Positions 47,490 through 58,044 of a stretch of 64,000 nucleotides of DNA are shown here, piece by piece (the first letter of the stretch is position 1; every line of letters begins with the position of its first letter). The stretch spans positions 8,308,001 to 8,372,000 of the forward strand of contig WOAB01000040.1 in the NCBI GenBank assembly GCA_027886185.1, read 5' to 3'. The notes below the pieces were generated by a model. That model was given only the letters and a program-made list of their open reading frames with translations, was not told the origin of the DNA and did not search any database. The stretch comes from Rheum nobile (Eukaryota; Streptophyta; Magnoliopsida; Caryophyllales; Polygonaceae). The position numbers and the translations under genes were made by a program.

Positions 47490-48945
47490 TAATTTAGAAC
47501 ATCTTACTAGATTTTATGTTTAGTGTTTCATTTTCATGTATTAGATAAACTTTTTCATTATGCTTTATCGTTTTAGTAGTATTGATGTTATGGATGTGGC
47601 TATCCCCGTTTCAAAAACTACTTAGCCAATTTTTACTATTAATAGAGTTATGGAGAGTCACGCCTCTCTTTATATAATATAATTTTTTATATCTTGAATA
47701 TTTTTATTCAAATAGTCATTTTTTATATAAGAATTTATCTACTTCTATAACAATCATTAACTACATATTTCTATATCAATTAAATATATTATTTTTTAAA
47801 ATGTAAGAAAAAAAACCAGAGATATCTATATATATATTAAAACTCTCCCTTTTAGAGTTATGAGAGTGTTTTTAGGAGGTTGTTAAGGCTATATTCTTTT
47901 AGTTTTTCATTTTTCATTTATTATTATATGAAATATTAAACAATTTAGCAAATTGTGGAGTTTTTAAATTTATAATTTATTATTATATCACAAATTTAGC
48001 AAATTTTAAATCTAACAAATTTTAATAAAAAATCTTGTACCAACAAATCTTAATAAATTAATTATTTACTTCATTCTAATTATTAGCATACAAACGGACT
48101 CCTACACATTTATTGGATAAATTATATTTTTATCAATGATAAGTGTACAATAGAATCTCAACATTTTCTTTTCTTCTTATGATATAGTTTGACAATAATA
48201 TTTAAACACATATTATATATATCATACAATCTCTTTTCCACCTTAATTATTATTTAACCTTTTTTGTAATATTATGTTTAACTAGCAACACTATATAAAC
48301 CCTATATTATTTTTATTTAATTGTAATCTATCCCGAGAAAATTTATCTTCACATGGACCAAATATTATATATGTAATATCTATATATCTATATTAAAATT
48401 GTTTCATTCACAATCATCACAATAATTCAGAGCCCACATTTTATAGCTTTTTTACTTTTTAAAATTATAAATACAACTGTTATTGAATAATTTGCAATAA
48501 CAAATCTTAACAGACAAATTAAAAAAAAAACTTCATTTTTTGATTAACTTATCCAACAAAATTTTACAAGTACTATATGTATTATGATATGATTTACATC
48601 AACAAGAGTAACAATATTTAGAGTGATATTTGTTATTATACAAACAAATTGTATATTCTAAAACATAAAATGGTGCTTTTTATTATTTATAGAAAAACGG
48701 TATATAAATAGTCAAAATAAGAGTAAAGCATTCTTACAAATAAAAAGTGATTAAACAATCAAAATTTCAATTGACTAAAAAAATATTTTAATTTTTTTAA
48801 AGATAAAATATGTAAATTTTGAAGTTTATTATTATTAAGAGTTATTATTATAATATTAAATTTTCATTATTATTTGATCTAAGTAAATTATTTTTGGTAA
48901 TTGAACTAACTAAATTGGACCATAATTTTTGTTGCATCTTCTAAG
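47490..48945. other. AT-rich DNA with Helitron 5'-end-like sequences
   Basis: At 47826 TCTATATATATATTAAAACT follows an A, and a second TCTATATTAAAATTG lies near 48391. Both resemble the TC...TATATTAAA starts of plant Helitrons. AGAGTTATG(G)AGAG occurs at 47645 and 47853. No CTRR end with a hairpin could be assigned. The rest is AT-rich without genes. Confidence 0.35.
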
Positions 48946-49850
48946 AGCATATTTAGTGGGGGCTTATTGGGAGAGTTTATTGAATTTTTTTGAATAAAAA
49001 AATAGAAGCTCCCAATAAGCCCTCATTTGGGGCTTAAAAATAGGCCAAAAAATAAGCCTCTCAAGAGAGGCTTATTGTAAGGCCCAACGCCATGTGGCGC
49101 CCAATTATTGGACGTGCCTAGTGGGTGACATGTGGCGTCCGATCGAACGACCATGAATTTTTTCTGGTCGTCCGTTATGTTTTTTTTTAAATGTCTTATT
49201 TTTGTTTTCTTATATTAAAAAATAAAATAAAAATTACTATAATTCTAATTGTATTTTTCTCTATTCATAAACACCCATTATGATTATGTTTCTAATATTT
49301 TTGAAATTGTTTATTGTATTTTGTATATTATTAATTGAAAACAAATCATTTTAATATTATTTATAGTTATTTAAAATATAAATATACACTAATTTATTTT
49401 CTTTACATTAAAATGACATTATCGATAGTAAAGACTAAAAAATTGTATTAACTAAGATTATTTAGACAAATTTTGATATACACTAATTTAATTTATTTAC
49501 ATTAAAATGACATTATGGATAGTTTAAACTATAAAAATGTACTAACTAAAATATAAATATACACTAATTTAATATAAATATATACTAAATATACAAAATA
49601 CTTGAAATAAAATATATTTTATAAATTTTATAATTTTTTCAATTTTAATAATTTAATATAAAGGGTATATTAAGTATTTAATATAAAGGATATATTGGTA
49701 ATTTGATAAGAATAAAGGGGTATAATTGTAATTTAATATACTCCAATAAGCCTCTCTAATAAATCTTCCACTAAAATTAAATAAATGAGTGAGGCTTATC
49801 GAGAGGCTTAATTCCAAAAAGTCCCTAATAAGCCCCCTCCATTAAAGATG
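48946..49850. mobile_element. Non-autonomous TIR DNA transposon (MITE-like), about 0.9 kb
   Basis: The left end AGCATATTTAGTGGGGGCTT and the reverse complement of the right end (AGCATCTTTAATGGAGGGGG) form a terminal inverted repeat of about 25 bp with gaps. Sub-terminal inverted copies of AATAAGCC(T/C)C occur near 49010, 49051, 49741 and 49797. No transposase is present. No convincing target duplication was found, so the superfamily (PIF/Harbinger, hAT or other) is open. Confidence 0.65.
49051..49076. other. Perfect 26-nt palindrome in the MITE-like element
   Basis: AATAAGCCTCTC, AA, then GAGAGGCTTATT: a 12-bp stem with a two-base centre. Confidence 0.9.
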
Positions 49851-50200
49851 CTATTAGGTTAGAGAGTTTATAAAGAGTTTTTTTATTTATAAATAGTTGA
49901 TAAATAAGGTTATAAAAAAATTATATTTGGTAAAAATGTGATTTTTATAAATATGTGTGTAGTTTATTAAAAAAATATGAGTAGTGAAAAAAAAATTATT
50001 ACATATTTACCGAAAGATATAAAAATATATTTAAAAAAAAAGTGTTTATAAATAATAAACTATTTGTGTCAGACATAGCCTTAGTTTGAAATGATTTTTC
50101 TAAAAAGAAAGTAAAGGGAAATGTGACGAATTATCTTCCACGTATCAGGAAGCAGCCATGAGGTGTCAGAGAGGATAAAGAATCATAGAAAAACGCGACC
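49851..50200. other. AT-rich DNA left of the MULE-like element
   Basis: No gene or clear repeat. The last 60 bases (TATCTTCCACGTATCAG onward) could belong to an extended, weakly matching inverted repeat. Confidence 0.4.
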
Positions 50201-50323
50201 GCTAGATATGCTCAAATTTTTTTCTGTTTACGCTCAAAAGACTCACGCTTACAGAAAGCGGGGGCGCGACCGAACCCACGCATACGAAAAACGGGAGCGA
50301 ACAAAGGGTTTAGGGTATCCGAT
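50201..50323 (+). repeat. Left terminal inverted repeat of the MULE-like element
   Basis: GCTAGATATGCTCAAATTT to GGGTATCCGAT. Similarity to the right TIR is strongest around ACAGAAAGCGGGG and the inner end. Confidence 0.7.
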
Positions 50324-50331
50324 TTTTTAAT

Positions 50332-50360
50332 GTCACGCTCCCGCTTTGCGGGTGCGTGAC
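50332..50360. other. GC-rich hairpin A beside the left TIR
   Basis: Arms GTCACGCTCCCGC and GCGGGTGCGTGAC around TTT, with one mismatch in 13. Confidence 0.85.
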
Positions 50361-50383
50361 ATTTTGTGGGTTAAGTAAATAAT

Positions 50384-50412
50384 GTCTCGCACCCGCAAAG
50401 CGGGTGCGTGAC
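50384..50412. other. GC-rich hairpin B
   Basis: Arms GTCTCGCACCCGC and GCGGGTGCGTGAC around AAA, with one mismatch. Same stem sequence as hairpin A with the complementary loop, so a second copy in inverted orientation. Confidence 0.85.
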
Positions 50413-50530
50413 ATTGTGTTATTTTTTTTTTGAGCGCTTGTTATTTTTATTAAGTGACTAATATGTTGGTTAAATAATTGAATGTAACATTAATGTTAAA
50501 TAATCAACATTGATTAATGTTAATCAAATT

Positions 50531-50803
50531 AACATTAATGTTAAATTCATTATTATATGAAAATAAATTAATTATTATAAAAATAAAATTAATGTTACAT
50601 TGATTAATGTTAATTTGATTGTTTTATAAAAATAAAATTAATGTTAACTTCAAATTATTTATATAATTAAATAATTTAACATTAATGTTAAATTCATTAT
50701 TATATGAAAATAAAATAATTATTATAAAAATAAAATTAATGTTACATTGATTAATGTTAATTTGATTATTTTATAAAAATAAAATTAATGTTAACTTCAA
50801 ATA
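50531..50803. repeat. Two direct copies of an AT-rich segment, period 147 bp
   Basis: Copies at 50531-50657 and 50678-50803 share AACATTAATGTTAAATTCAT through AATGTTAACTTCAAAT. They lie inside the MULE-like element, and the TTAATGTTAA/AACATTAATGTT words are themselves palindromic. Confidence 0.85.
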
Positions 50804-51101
50804 TTTCATTCTTTAATTTAACAAATGTTGGTAGGAAGGGTTATAATACTCAATGAATTCTTTATAAAACACAAGCCTTCAATTTCCCTTTACGAATTTG
50901 GTCATATAGCATAGTCAATTTTTTAGAGATTATTACTTATTCGTTGATTGTCTTTGATAAGAAATAATAAATGTAGACTTTTGAAGGTAAGAAAATTAAA
51001 TAGAGAATCAAATTCGTAGTTCCAAAATAGACCCCAATAGGTAAATTATATACAAAATAGCTGTATCATATACAATATACTAAAACAAACTCAAAATAAA
51101 A

Positions 51102-53855
51102 CTAATCATGTGTCGGGTCGGGTCCATCATCTCCCTCATCGCCCCCGGCACCGCTACTCTGACCGCGCTCATACTGTGATTCCCTAAAAATGTGTGATGC
51201 GCGCTGAGGTGGATCCGGCACCGGGTGAGCGTCCCCCACCAATATCTGGATGACACTGAGAAGGTATGCCCTCTCTCCATCAGTGATCCCGTCGGTGTCC
51301 AACCGGGCACGTGTCAACCCGAGCACCATCTGCGCCCGCTGCATAATTTAAATATGTTAATATTACGTACACTAATGCATAAGTAGTAAACATTTAAAAA
51401 TAAGAAAACATATATCGCAGCGATATCAACTACTGGAGGTCGGGGAATGACATTTTGTGCTTGGGAGGTAGGATCCACGTATGGATGAGTAATCTCCTCA
51501 AAATAGTCTATGTAGTGGGTATCAAAATCCCAGGGCCACCTACATGGCTGAAACGCATCAATATCGAAGAGATGGTTGTCGCGGTCTGCCCATGTAGGAA
51601 ATTATGGCCCGTTGAACTCCACCTTGTAATTCTTCGAACATATCCCTCTGGTCACCAAACTCGACTGAAACGGAGGTGGAGGAACCACCTGCCTCAGACC
51701 GAACTAGCGTAGCACTCGGCTCGGCATGTATTCCTCCTGGACATCAAGGCAACGGATGATACCGTCGAACTTGGATCCCTGGTGGGTAGTCCTGAAATCC
51801 ACCTCTGAGTTTGCCCCCTCCGGGCGTTCGCCCCTGACTCTCCAAGGCATCCAACGGACCTGTAATTACATCATGTTACTAATAGTTATTATAAGTAATT
51901 AGATTCGGTTGTAGATTGTACCTCATCAGTTGTAACCATATCTAGCGCATGTCTAAGCTGGACGAGCCTATCCGCATCCACGCGGGGAATGGGTCCAGGC
52001 TCGTCCACGGCTGCTGCCCGCGGATCCGCTAGTCGTTGCGGGTCCTGTGACGTGTGTCCTCCGAAACGCGGAAAATAACGCCATATCCAACACTACAAGA
52101 CCATTTTACAAGATGTTAACAAAATAAAATATCAGGGTACAAGTAATAAAAAATAATAAATCATACCTGGAGAAGCCTCATACAACCCGCTATGCCAGCC
52201 GTCTGAGCCCGGGATGCCTCCCCTAGGTTGCGATATAAGATCGCAAAAACCCCAGCGCCCTAGGCGAATTTGCCAACTCTGTCATGGTCCAGCACGAATT
52301 GCATATACTTGTGCTTCACCCGGTTGGTGGACCTATTTTTCAAAAGAAAAGAAATTAGTATAAGATATTAAAAATAAGGGCTAAAATTTTTTACCAGAGG
52401 TTACAATCGGTATACCTGTCGCACAAAATAGTACAGCCAATCAAGAGGAATAGATAGGCAGAAGCTATATCCTCCTCTCTCTGTCCTCTCTCCATCATCT
52501 TCTCCACAAAGTCCACGATGTCCTTCCCGAGGAGTCCGCTGTGCCCGTTGTACCAGTACATGTCATCCATGGTAATGTCAAACATCTGGCAGATGCGGAT
52601 CCTGAGAGGCTCATCAGCCATCTGCTCCGTCATGTCGACCCCATCGATGGGAAGTCCCATAATCATCTGGACGTCATGCAAAGTGATTGTAACCTCGCCC
52701 CATGGAAAGTGAAAGTTGTTGGTCTCGGGATACCAACGCTCCACAAATGCGCTGACGAGGATGTGATCGACATCCCCGTAGTCCAACGACCCCAGCTGGG
52801 TCAGGCCGCTACGAGGTTGTGCGGCATGACCTCCTCGGCCTCGTCCGCCACGACGGCCTGCGCGAGCAGGAGAGTGCGGCGGAGGGTGATCAACTAGCGG
52901 AGGAGGAGGAGCTGGCTGGGTCATCGGGGGAGCAGAAGGTGGGGCAGGAGGAGCAACAGCTCGCGGGGTCGTCGGTGGAGCAGAAGGTGGGGCATGAGGA
53001 GCAGCAACTCGCGGGGTCGTCGGTGGAGCGGAAGAAGGAGCAGCTCGCGGGGTCGTCGGGGGAGCGGAAGGAGTGGTCATCTGGTCCGCCCCCGTGTGCT
53101 CCTGAGAGTCGGGCTGTGTCATGGGCGGGGCGTCCTCGTATACATCCTCAACCATCGGCTCTAGATGGTCACTGCTGGGCCCCGATGATGCCTCCCTAGT
53201 CATATCGGCAAGCAAATCCCTAGATCCTGAACGATCCCTATCGCCCCGACGGACCGATGCGGTAACACACCGCTCTGCTACGTGATGACTGAGATTTTGT
53301 TGCTGGGAGCATGTTGACTCCGCAGCCACAGCCAAATCCTATTATTTAAATTTATAAATATTAAATTTATATCTTTCATTGCTTATTCATAATTGGTTAA
53401 TTTTTACAATAGAATTTGATTAATTTTAATTTATAAATTAATATGTTTTATAAATATTTAATTTATATTTGAATTTGGTTAAAATATATTTATCATTACT
53501 TATTTCGTAATTTTAATTCTAAAGCCTAAATATAAAGTGTACTTATCAACTACTGGTTAATTTTTTTAATTTCAACAGAATCTTAGTATAACTATACTAA
53601 TACATAAATAATAATAATAAATATAAAGTATACGAAACTAATTTCTAAAATATATACATTTAGTAATTTTAATTCTGAATCATAAATATAAAATGTACTT
53701 ATTTGGTTCAATCAAATATGCAAGTAAATACATACCTGAAGACATCCTTGCGTCCAAGGGAGACCACCACGCCATATGCCACGACCAGGTGCGGGATGAC
53801 CTGCCACTCGACCTCCCCTCGCATCGCCTTGACCACCACATCGTCCACGCCTCAT
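51102..53855 (-). pseudogene. MAIN-like gene with plant mobile domain (PMD), decayed
   Basis: Likely exons with GT-AG borders: 53855-53736 (ATG; Arg/Gly-rich MRRGRCGGQGDARGGR), 53338-52416, 52332-52167, 52092-51922, about 51859-51422 and 51341-51102. Exon 2 has a Pro/Thr/Ala repeat region, then the PMD signature LVSAFVERWYPETNNFHFPW, EVTITLHDVQMIMGLPIDG and IASAYLFLLIGCTILCDR. Exon 3 (RSTNRVKHKYMQFVLDHD) has TAG where the family has Trp. The fifth exon (SRVLR-stop-FGLRQVVPPP) has TAG in place of Gln and another stop, and lacks a clear donor. MAIN-like proteins occur as host genes and in transposons; the host MAIN protein acts in meristem genome maintenance. Here the gene lies within TIRs. Confidence 0.78.
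52928..53070 (-). repeat. Coding tandem repeat (about 48 bp) in the MAIN-like gene
   Basis: Three imperfect units encoding SAPPTTPRA/V with APPAPP spacers. The reverse strand is also open here, which explains a spurious + frame. Confidence 0.8.
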
Positions 53856-53886
53856 CCGGGAAAGAATGATCGAGCTATCGCCTAGA

Positions 53887-54022
53887 GGAGGAAGAACTGT
53901 GCCGCCACTGCCGCCAGCCGGACCACCTGCGTCACCACCACCGCCAACTGTACCGCCTGGAGGAGGAAGAACCGCGCCGCCACTGCTGCCAGCCGGACCA
54001 CCTGCGTCACCACCACCGCTAG
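53887..54022 (-). repeat. 78-bp tandem repeat, nearly two copies
   Basis: GGAGGAAGAAC(T/C) starts the units near 53887 and 53965, followed by GCCAGCCGGACCACCTGCGT in each. On the minus strand it would encode Gly/Pro-rich GGDAGGPAG. It lies upstream of the first plausible ATG of the MAIN-like gene, so it may be leader. Confidence 0.8.
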
Positions 54023-54184
54023 GCGCCGGATTTCCAACTTTTTTAACTTTCAAATTGCTCTTGAGAAGGTTTAGATGTTGTAAAAATTTGTGATGTAATT
54101 CGGATTTTATAGATAGACAAAATTTCCAACGATCGGATTTTGAAAGCGAGATCTTGAAAGCGAACTGAAAGCGAGATCTTGGAA

Positions 54185-54247
54185 GTCGAAAATCACAAAG
54201 AGTCACGCACCCGCTTTGCGGGAGCGTGACTGTTTGTGATTTTCGAC
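54185..54247. other. 63-nt near-perfect palindrome beside the right TIR
   Basis: Two 30-nt arms with only two mismatches flank TTT. The core is the GTCACGC-CCCGC/GCGGG-GCGTGAC hairpin seen at the left end, extended by GTCGAAAATCACAAA and its complement. Confidence 0.92.
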
Positions 54248-54251
54248 CTCC

Positions 54252-54374
54252 ATCGGATACCCGTTCAGTCTGTCTCGCTCCCGCTTCGCGTATCCGTGCA
54301 TCTGGTCCTACTCCCGCTTTCTGTAGGCGTGGACAGTTGAGCTTATTTAGTGAACAAATTTGAGCGTAACTAGC
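54252..54374 (-). repeat. Right terminal inverted repeat of the MULE-like element
   Basis: It reads ATCGGATACCCGTTCAG inward to GAGCGTAACTAGC. Same length as the left TIR but diverged. Confidence 0.7.
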
Positions 54375-55089
54375 ACCTCCCTAGAAAAATACCCTCTAGA
54401 ATAATCCGTGAACTCCTCTATATTTAAAAACATTTTGATTTTCCTAAAAAAAAAAACATTTTGATCGGTGTTTGGAAATAAAATTTTGTTCGTATTTCGT
54501 GATTAATATTTTTCCAGTAGTGTTATGAAGGTATTGTATTTGTTTGTTGTATAACTAAATTCCTTATATTCTTTCATAAAAAAAATTCCTTATATTCTTA
54601 ACTTTATAGTGTGAATTGAACAAATTTTAGTCCATTTATCGCTCTCAAATTAACATAATTAATTTTTAAAACAGCTAAATTCATACTCGATCATATCAAT
54701 TTGAATTTAGACTTTTAAAAAATATTATTGTTTCGGAATTCAATAATTTGGGTATAAATTAAGGTGTTTTTAGGATTCAAATTATATTAATTTCAACCGA
54801 AAAATAATGGACTTGAATTTTATTAATTTTAACAAAAAGACTACAAATATATTAAAGTTTTATTTTGAATCAAGCAAACTCAAAACTTTAAAAATATTAA
54901 TCATAAAAAAAATTAATCTTGAAACATAACCGAAATCGGAATCCAATCGAATTTTCCTTTAATTAATTATTTAAAAAAATGAAACCTATCCATTATAAAA
55001 TCAATCTTTTTCCAAAATTTGTGAAAATTAATAAATAAAAATAAAAAATTGGTTGCGGTGCAGTTGAGGAGGAAGTAGGAGCATGAGAC
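54375..55089. other. AT-rich DNA upstream of NF-YA
   Basis: No gene. The last part would hold the NF-YA promoter. GC content rises from about 55050, where transcription probably begins. Confidence 0.4.
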
Positions 55090-55301
55090 AGAGAAGCGGC
55101 ATAAGCAGGGAGCACATGAAGCGTTGACTTGCAGTCAAGACTGTTTCAAAGACCAATAAGATCCATCTAGACCACCCTCCAACTTCTTAAGCAGAGAGAG
55201 AAGCGAAAAAGGGGAATTCAGCCTGCAAAATTCTAAGGATTTCTTTTGACAAAAAAAAATTCTAGGGATTTCTTCGTGCAATCGCCTTATCAATCAGCAA
55301 A

Positions 55302-56210
55302 GTGAGTGATTCTGAACTATCATAACTTGCCTATCTTCTTTTCTTCCGATAGAAATTGCATTTTGTATTTGAATTCTTTCCTCTTTCTGATTTTATAATT
55401 AATAAATTTTGGATACTGTTGGTTTTGTTGGGTGTTTGAGGAATTAGGGTTTCAGGAATTGTATGGGGTTTTCGGAATTATCTGGCGTTGTTCTTTTATG
55501 GGAATTCGTCGACTAAATTTAGTGTAAACGCGTCGCTAAGATGTTATTTGGTGTATTTTCGGCGGCAAGTTCCGTTGTAGTAGTACAAGCAGGAAGTTGA
55601 TAATTTAGATGTAAATTCTGGATAAAATTAGCTCCTTTCTCTGTGAATTGTTGTTTTGATAGCTTTTGGATGTAGATACATGAATTAGATGTGATAATTT
55701 TCTAGGTGCTGCAATTCTGATCGATCTTTGAACTTTCAACTGCCAATTTCGGAGTAGCACTGGCTGTGTAGCTCCCGTTCTTCACTTTGTTGATAAAGTT
55801 AGTGTTGTTTATTATGCAGTGCTTCGTGTTGCTTTTTTCACTCTATTCTTTTTGGTTTTGTAGGAGATGAGGGAAATCAGCTGCTATTCTTTATTAGTTT
55901 TGGTTCGTTAATTTGGGTCTGCAAGATACATATACCTCTAGTGCCTGTGAAGATATTGTTTTTAGCTAAAATTACTCTCATTTTACGGTATGTGTTCCGA
56001 TGATAGGGTTGGTTGTTTCTAATCATGTTATGGGTAAATTAAGCATCCAAAATTACTTGCACTGCGACAGATGCCATGACCAGTTATAAATCCTTCATAT
56101 TGCAAGGAAATGTATTTACCCTTTTTTTTTTTTCTAGTTAAGACTTTATTGTTTATGGTAGGATTCCTCAATTTTCTTTTCTTTGCATACATTTTGGCTT
56201 TCATATGCAG
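55302..56210 (+). other. Probable intron in the NF-YA 5' leader
   Basis: A donor GTGAGT follows CAGCAAA at 55301, and an acceptor (TTTCATATGCAG, ending 56210) lies about 75 nt before the ATG. The interval is T-rich as plant introns are. NF-YA genes commonly have a leader intron. Inferred from splice signals only. Confidence 0.5.
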
Positions 56211-56223
56211 TACACACGGTGTT

Positions 56224-56241
56224 ATGATGGTTTCAGTGTAA
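56224..56241 (+). other. Short upstream ORF in the NF-YA leader
   Basis: ATGATGGTTTCAGTGTAA encodes five residues, 43 nt before the main ATG. It would be in the mature leader if the inferred leader intron is right. Confidence 0.4.
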
Positions 56242-56284
56242 ACTTTTTTGCCCGTGGAGGTTTGACACTTTGGGGTTTCCAAGC

Positions 56285-57948
56285 ATGCCAGCAAAATCTG
56301 TCACAGTAAACCAATCAGGAACTATGGCACCGTCTACTGTTTGCTCTGAGCAATGGTGGCGAGGAGCTGGATATGCTTCTACAGCTTCAGCTGAGGCAGC
56401 AGGAAATGTTTCTGATTCTTCATCTTTAGATCACCTGAAAGGTGCAGGGGGGTCGAAAGATGACTCACCTGATAGTGCTGGGCTGAAAGACGACGACGAT
56501 GACACGAGCAAAGATTCCCAAAATACTGGCTCTATGCAGCAAGGTAAACTTCAGATTCTCATAGTAGTTTTGTGTTAAGGTCTCATGTTTCCCCTCCAAA
56601 TCGGTATGAGTGATATTCTCTCCATAAGAAGCCTACATAAGCATTCACTAGTTACAATGGTCTTAATATCTCTTCTACTTTTTTATTCTTTAGCGCCACT
56701 TCTTCTGTATCATTTTATAATGTTTGTTGCAAATGATCTAAATTGTGCCTATATATACAAGATGCTCGATCAGCATCTTTCTTTGGAAATGGGGAATACC
56801 TTGGACAACCACCTCAGCTTGAGCTTGTTGGTCACTCAATTGTAAGTGTTTTTTGTATATTTTTTTTTTCATATTACAGGAATAAATTATCAACTTGAAG
56901 CATGAGAGATGAGTATATGAGCAATCATGTTTGCATATCTTCAACACAGAATTGGAATTTAAAGTGTGTGTATTTCTGTTTGCAGGCCTGTGCACCAAAC
57001 CCTTATCCTGATCTGTACTATGGAGGAATGATGGCTGCCTATGGACCTCAGCCTTTGGTTGGTCACTTTGATTTGTTATTTATGCATGACTATTGACTAT
57101 GCATCTGTTTAACTTCAGAAGCATTTCTTTCTGTCTTTTATCCCCAATTTTGGATGTGGGGATTTCAGAATTCTGACAGACTACCTGTGTCCAAACTCTT
57201 AAGGCTAACCATGTTCTAAATTGTGTAGTTTTACCAATCGATACTATATTTGCAATTAAATAGCACAGATATAAGGCCTATTAAAAGCTGTGTAGCATGG
57301 TTAGCCTTTTACCCATAAACACGGATATTTCATCCAATCTGTATGGAAAGATTCAAATGTTAGTTTCACTTAATAAAAAGATGGGTCTGGTGGTCAGGTT
57401 CATCCTCCATTCTACGGCATGCATCAGCCTAGGATGCCTTTACCTCTTGAAATGGAACAAGAACCTGTTTATGTTAATGCTAAGCAATACCATGGGATCC
57501 TGAGGCGCAGACAGTCACGTGCCAAAGCTGAGCTGGAAAAGAAATTGATCAAAGCTAGAAAGGTGAGTGGTGTACTTTGTAGATGCCTACCTAATATTCG
57601 ATCTGATAACATCATGTGGGCTTCATTAGCTAAATTATCATTGTTTTCGGGGGGTTTTCTATAGCCGTATCTCCATGAATCTCGTCACCAGCATGCAATG
57701 AGGAGAGCAAGAGGTTCTGGAGGTCGTTTTGCTAAGAAAAATGAGGCTGATGCATCAAACCATGCCTCTGAAGGCGAAGGCAATAGTTCAGGTTACAGTC
57801 ATCTTCTGAAGTGCTGATTTCAGATTTTAAGCTTTCCTTTCTTCGACCTCCCTGAAATATGATTCTCTTGCCAAACATTCACTTGAGTGCAGGATCTATG
57901 GCCCAAGAGTCGCATGAAGAACAGTCAAATGCCTACAAGGGACGTTAA
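56285..57948 (+). CDS. NF-YA: Nuclear transcription factor Y subunit A (NF-YA), 252 aa
   Basis: Six coding exons join in frame with GT-AG introns: 56285-56543, 56762-56841, 56986-57057, 57398-57562, 57665-57791 and 57893-57948 (759 nt). NF-YA binds DNA at CCAAT boxes as part of the trimer with NF-YB and NF-YC, in the nucleus. The N-terminus is Ser/Asp-rich (LKDDDDDTSKDSQN), then FFGNGEYLGQPPQLELVGHS. The subunit-association helix (YVNAKQYHGILRRRQSRAKA, about 162-181) is followed by the linker and DNA-contact helix (RKPYLHESRHQHAMRRARGS, 191-210; GGRF after it). All conserved residues are present. The first codon is the ATG at 56285. A miR169-like site lies 75 nt after the stop. Subgroup not assigned. 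Confidence 0.95.
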
Positions 57949-58023
57949 TCGCAACTCAAACTCGTTTGTCTGCTGAATATGTATGAGCAGATGGACTCTG
58001 ACTCTTGGCTTCTCATAGCTAAG

Positions 58024-58044
58024 CGGCAAATCATTCTTGGCTTG
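58024..58044 (+). promoter_or_regulatory. miR169-like target site in the NF-YA 3' UTR
   Basis: CGGCAAATCATTCTTGGCTT resembles the known plant miR169 sites in NF-YA 3' UTRs (GGCAA-TCAT-CTTGGCT core). Position and sense orientation fit. It implies post-transcriptional down-regulation by miR169. Confidence 0.7.

Larger units (their letters stand above)
50201..54374 (-). mobile_element. Mutator-like TIR element carrying a MAIN-like gene
   Basis: Inverted repeats of 123 bp each, 50201-50323 and 54252-54374, align in reverse complement. Shared blocks are GCTAG, CGCTCAAA, ACAGAAAGCGGG, CGGGAGCGA and GGGTATCCGAT. Long TIRs with a captured-looking or resident gene and no transposase in the unit point to a non-autonomous MULE. 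The interior holds a plant mobile domain gene on the minus strand, GC-rich hairpins next to both TIRs, and AT-rich filler. A 9-bp target duplication could not be identified, so the outer limits may extend some bases further. Confidence 0.7.

Noticed and set aside
47600..47700. Helitron 3' terminus (CTRR with hairpin) after RepHel
   Set aside because: CTTAG at 47621 has no convincing GC-rich hairpin just upstream, so no end was called.
52819..53199. 126-codon + frame across the MAIN-like exon
   Set aside because: It is the reverse of the Pro/Thr/Ala coding repeat; the minus strand carries the PMD motifs.
53335..53338. Treating the MAIN-like exon at 53338 as a first exon
   Set aside because: There is no ATG there (the codon is TTG). 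An AG acceptor precedes it, and an ATG-starting exon with a good donor lies at 53855-53736.
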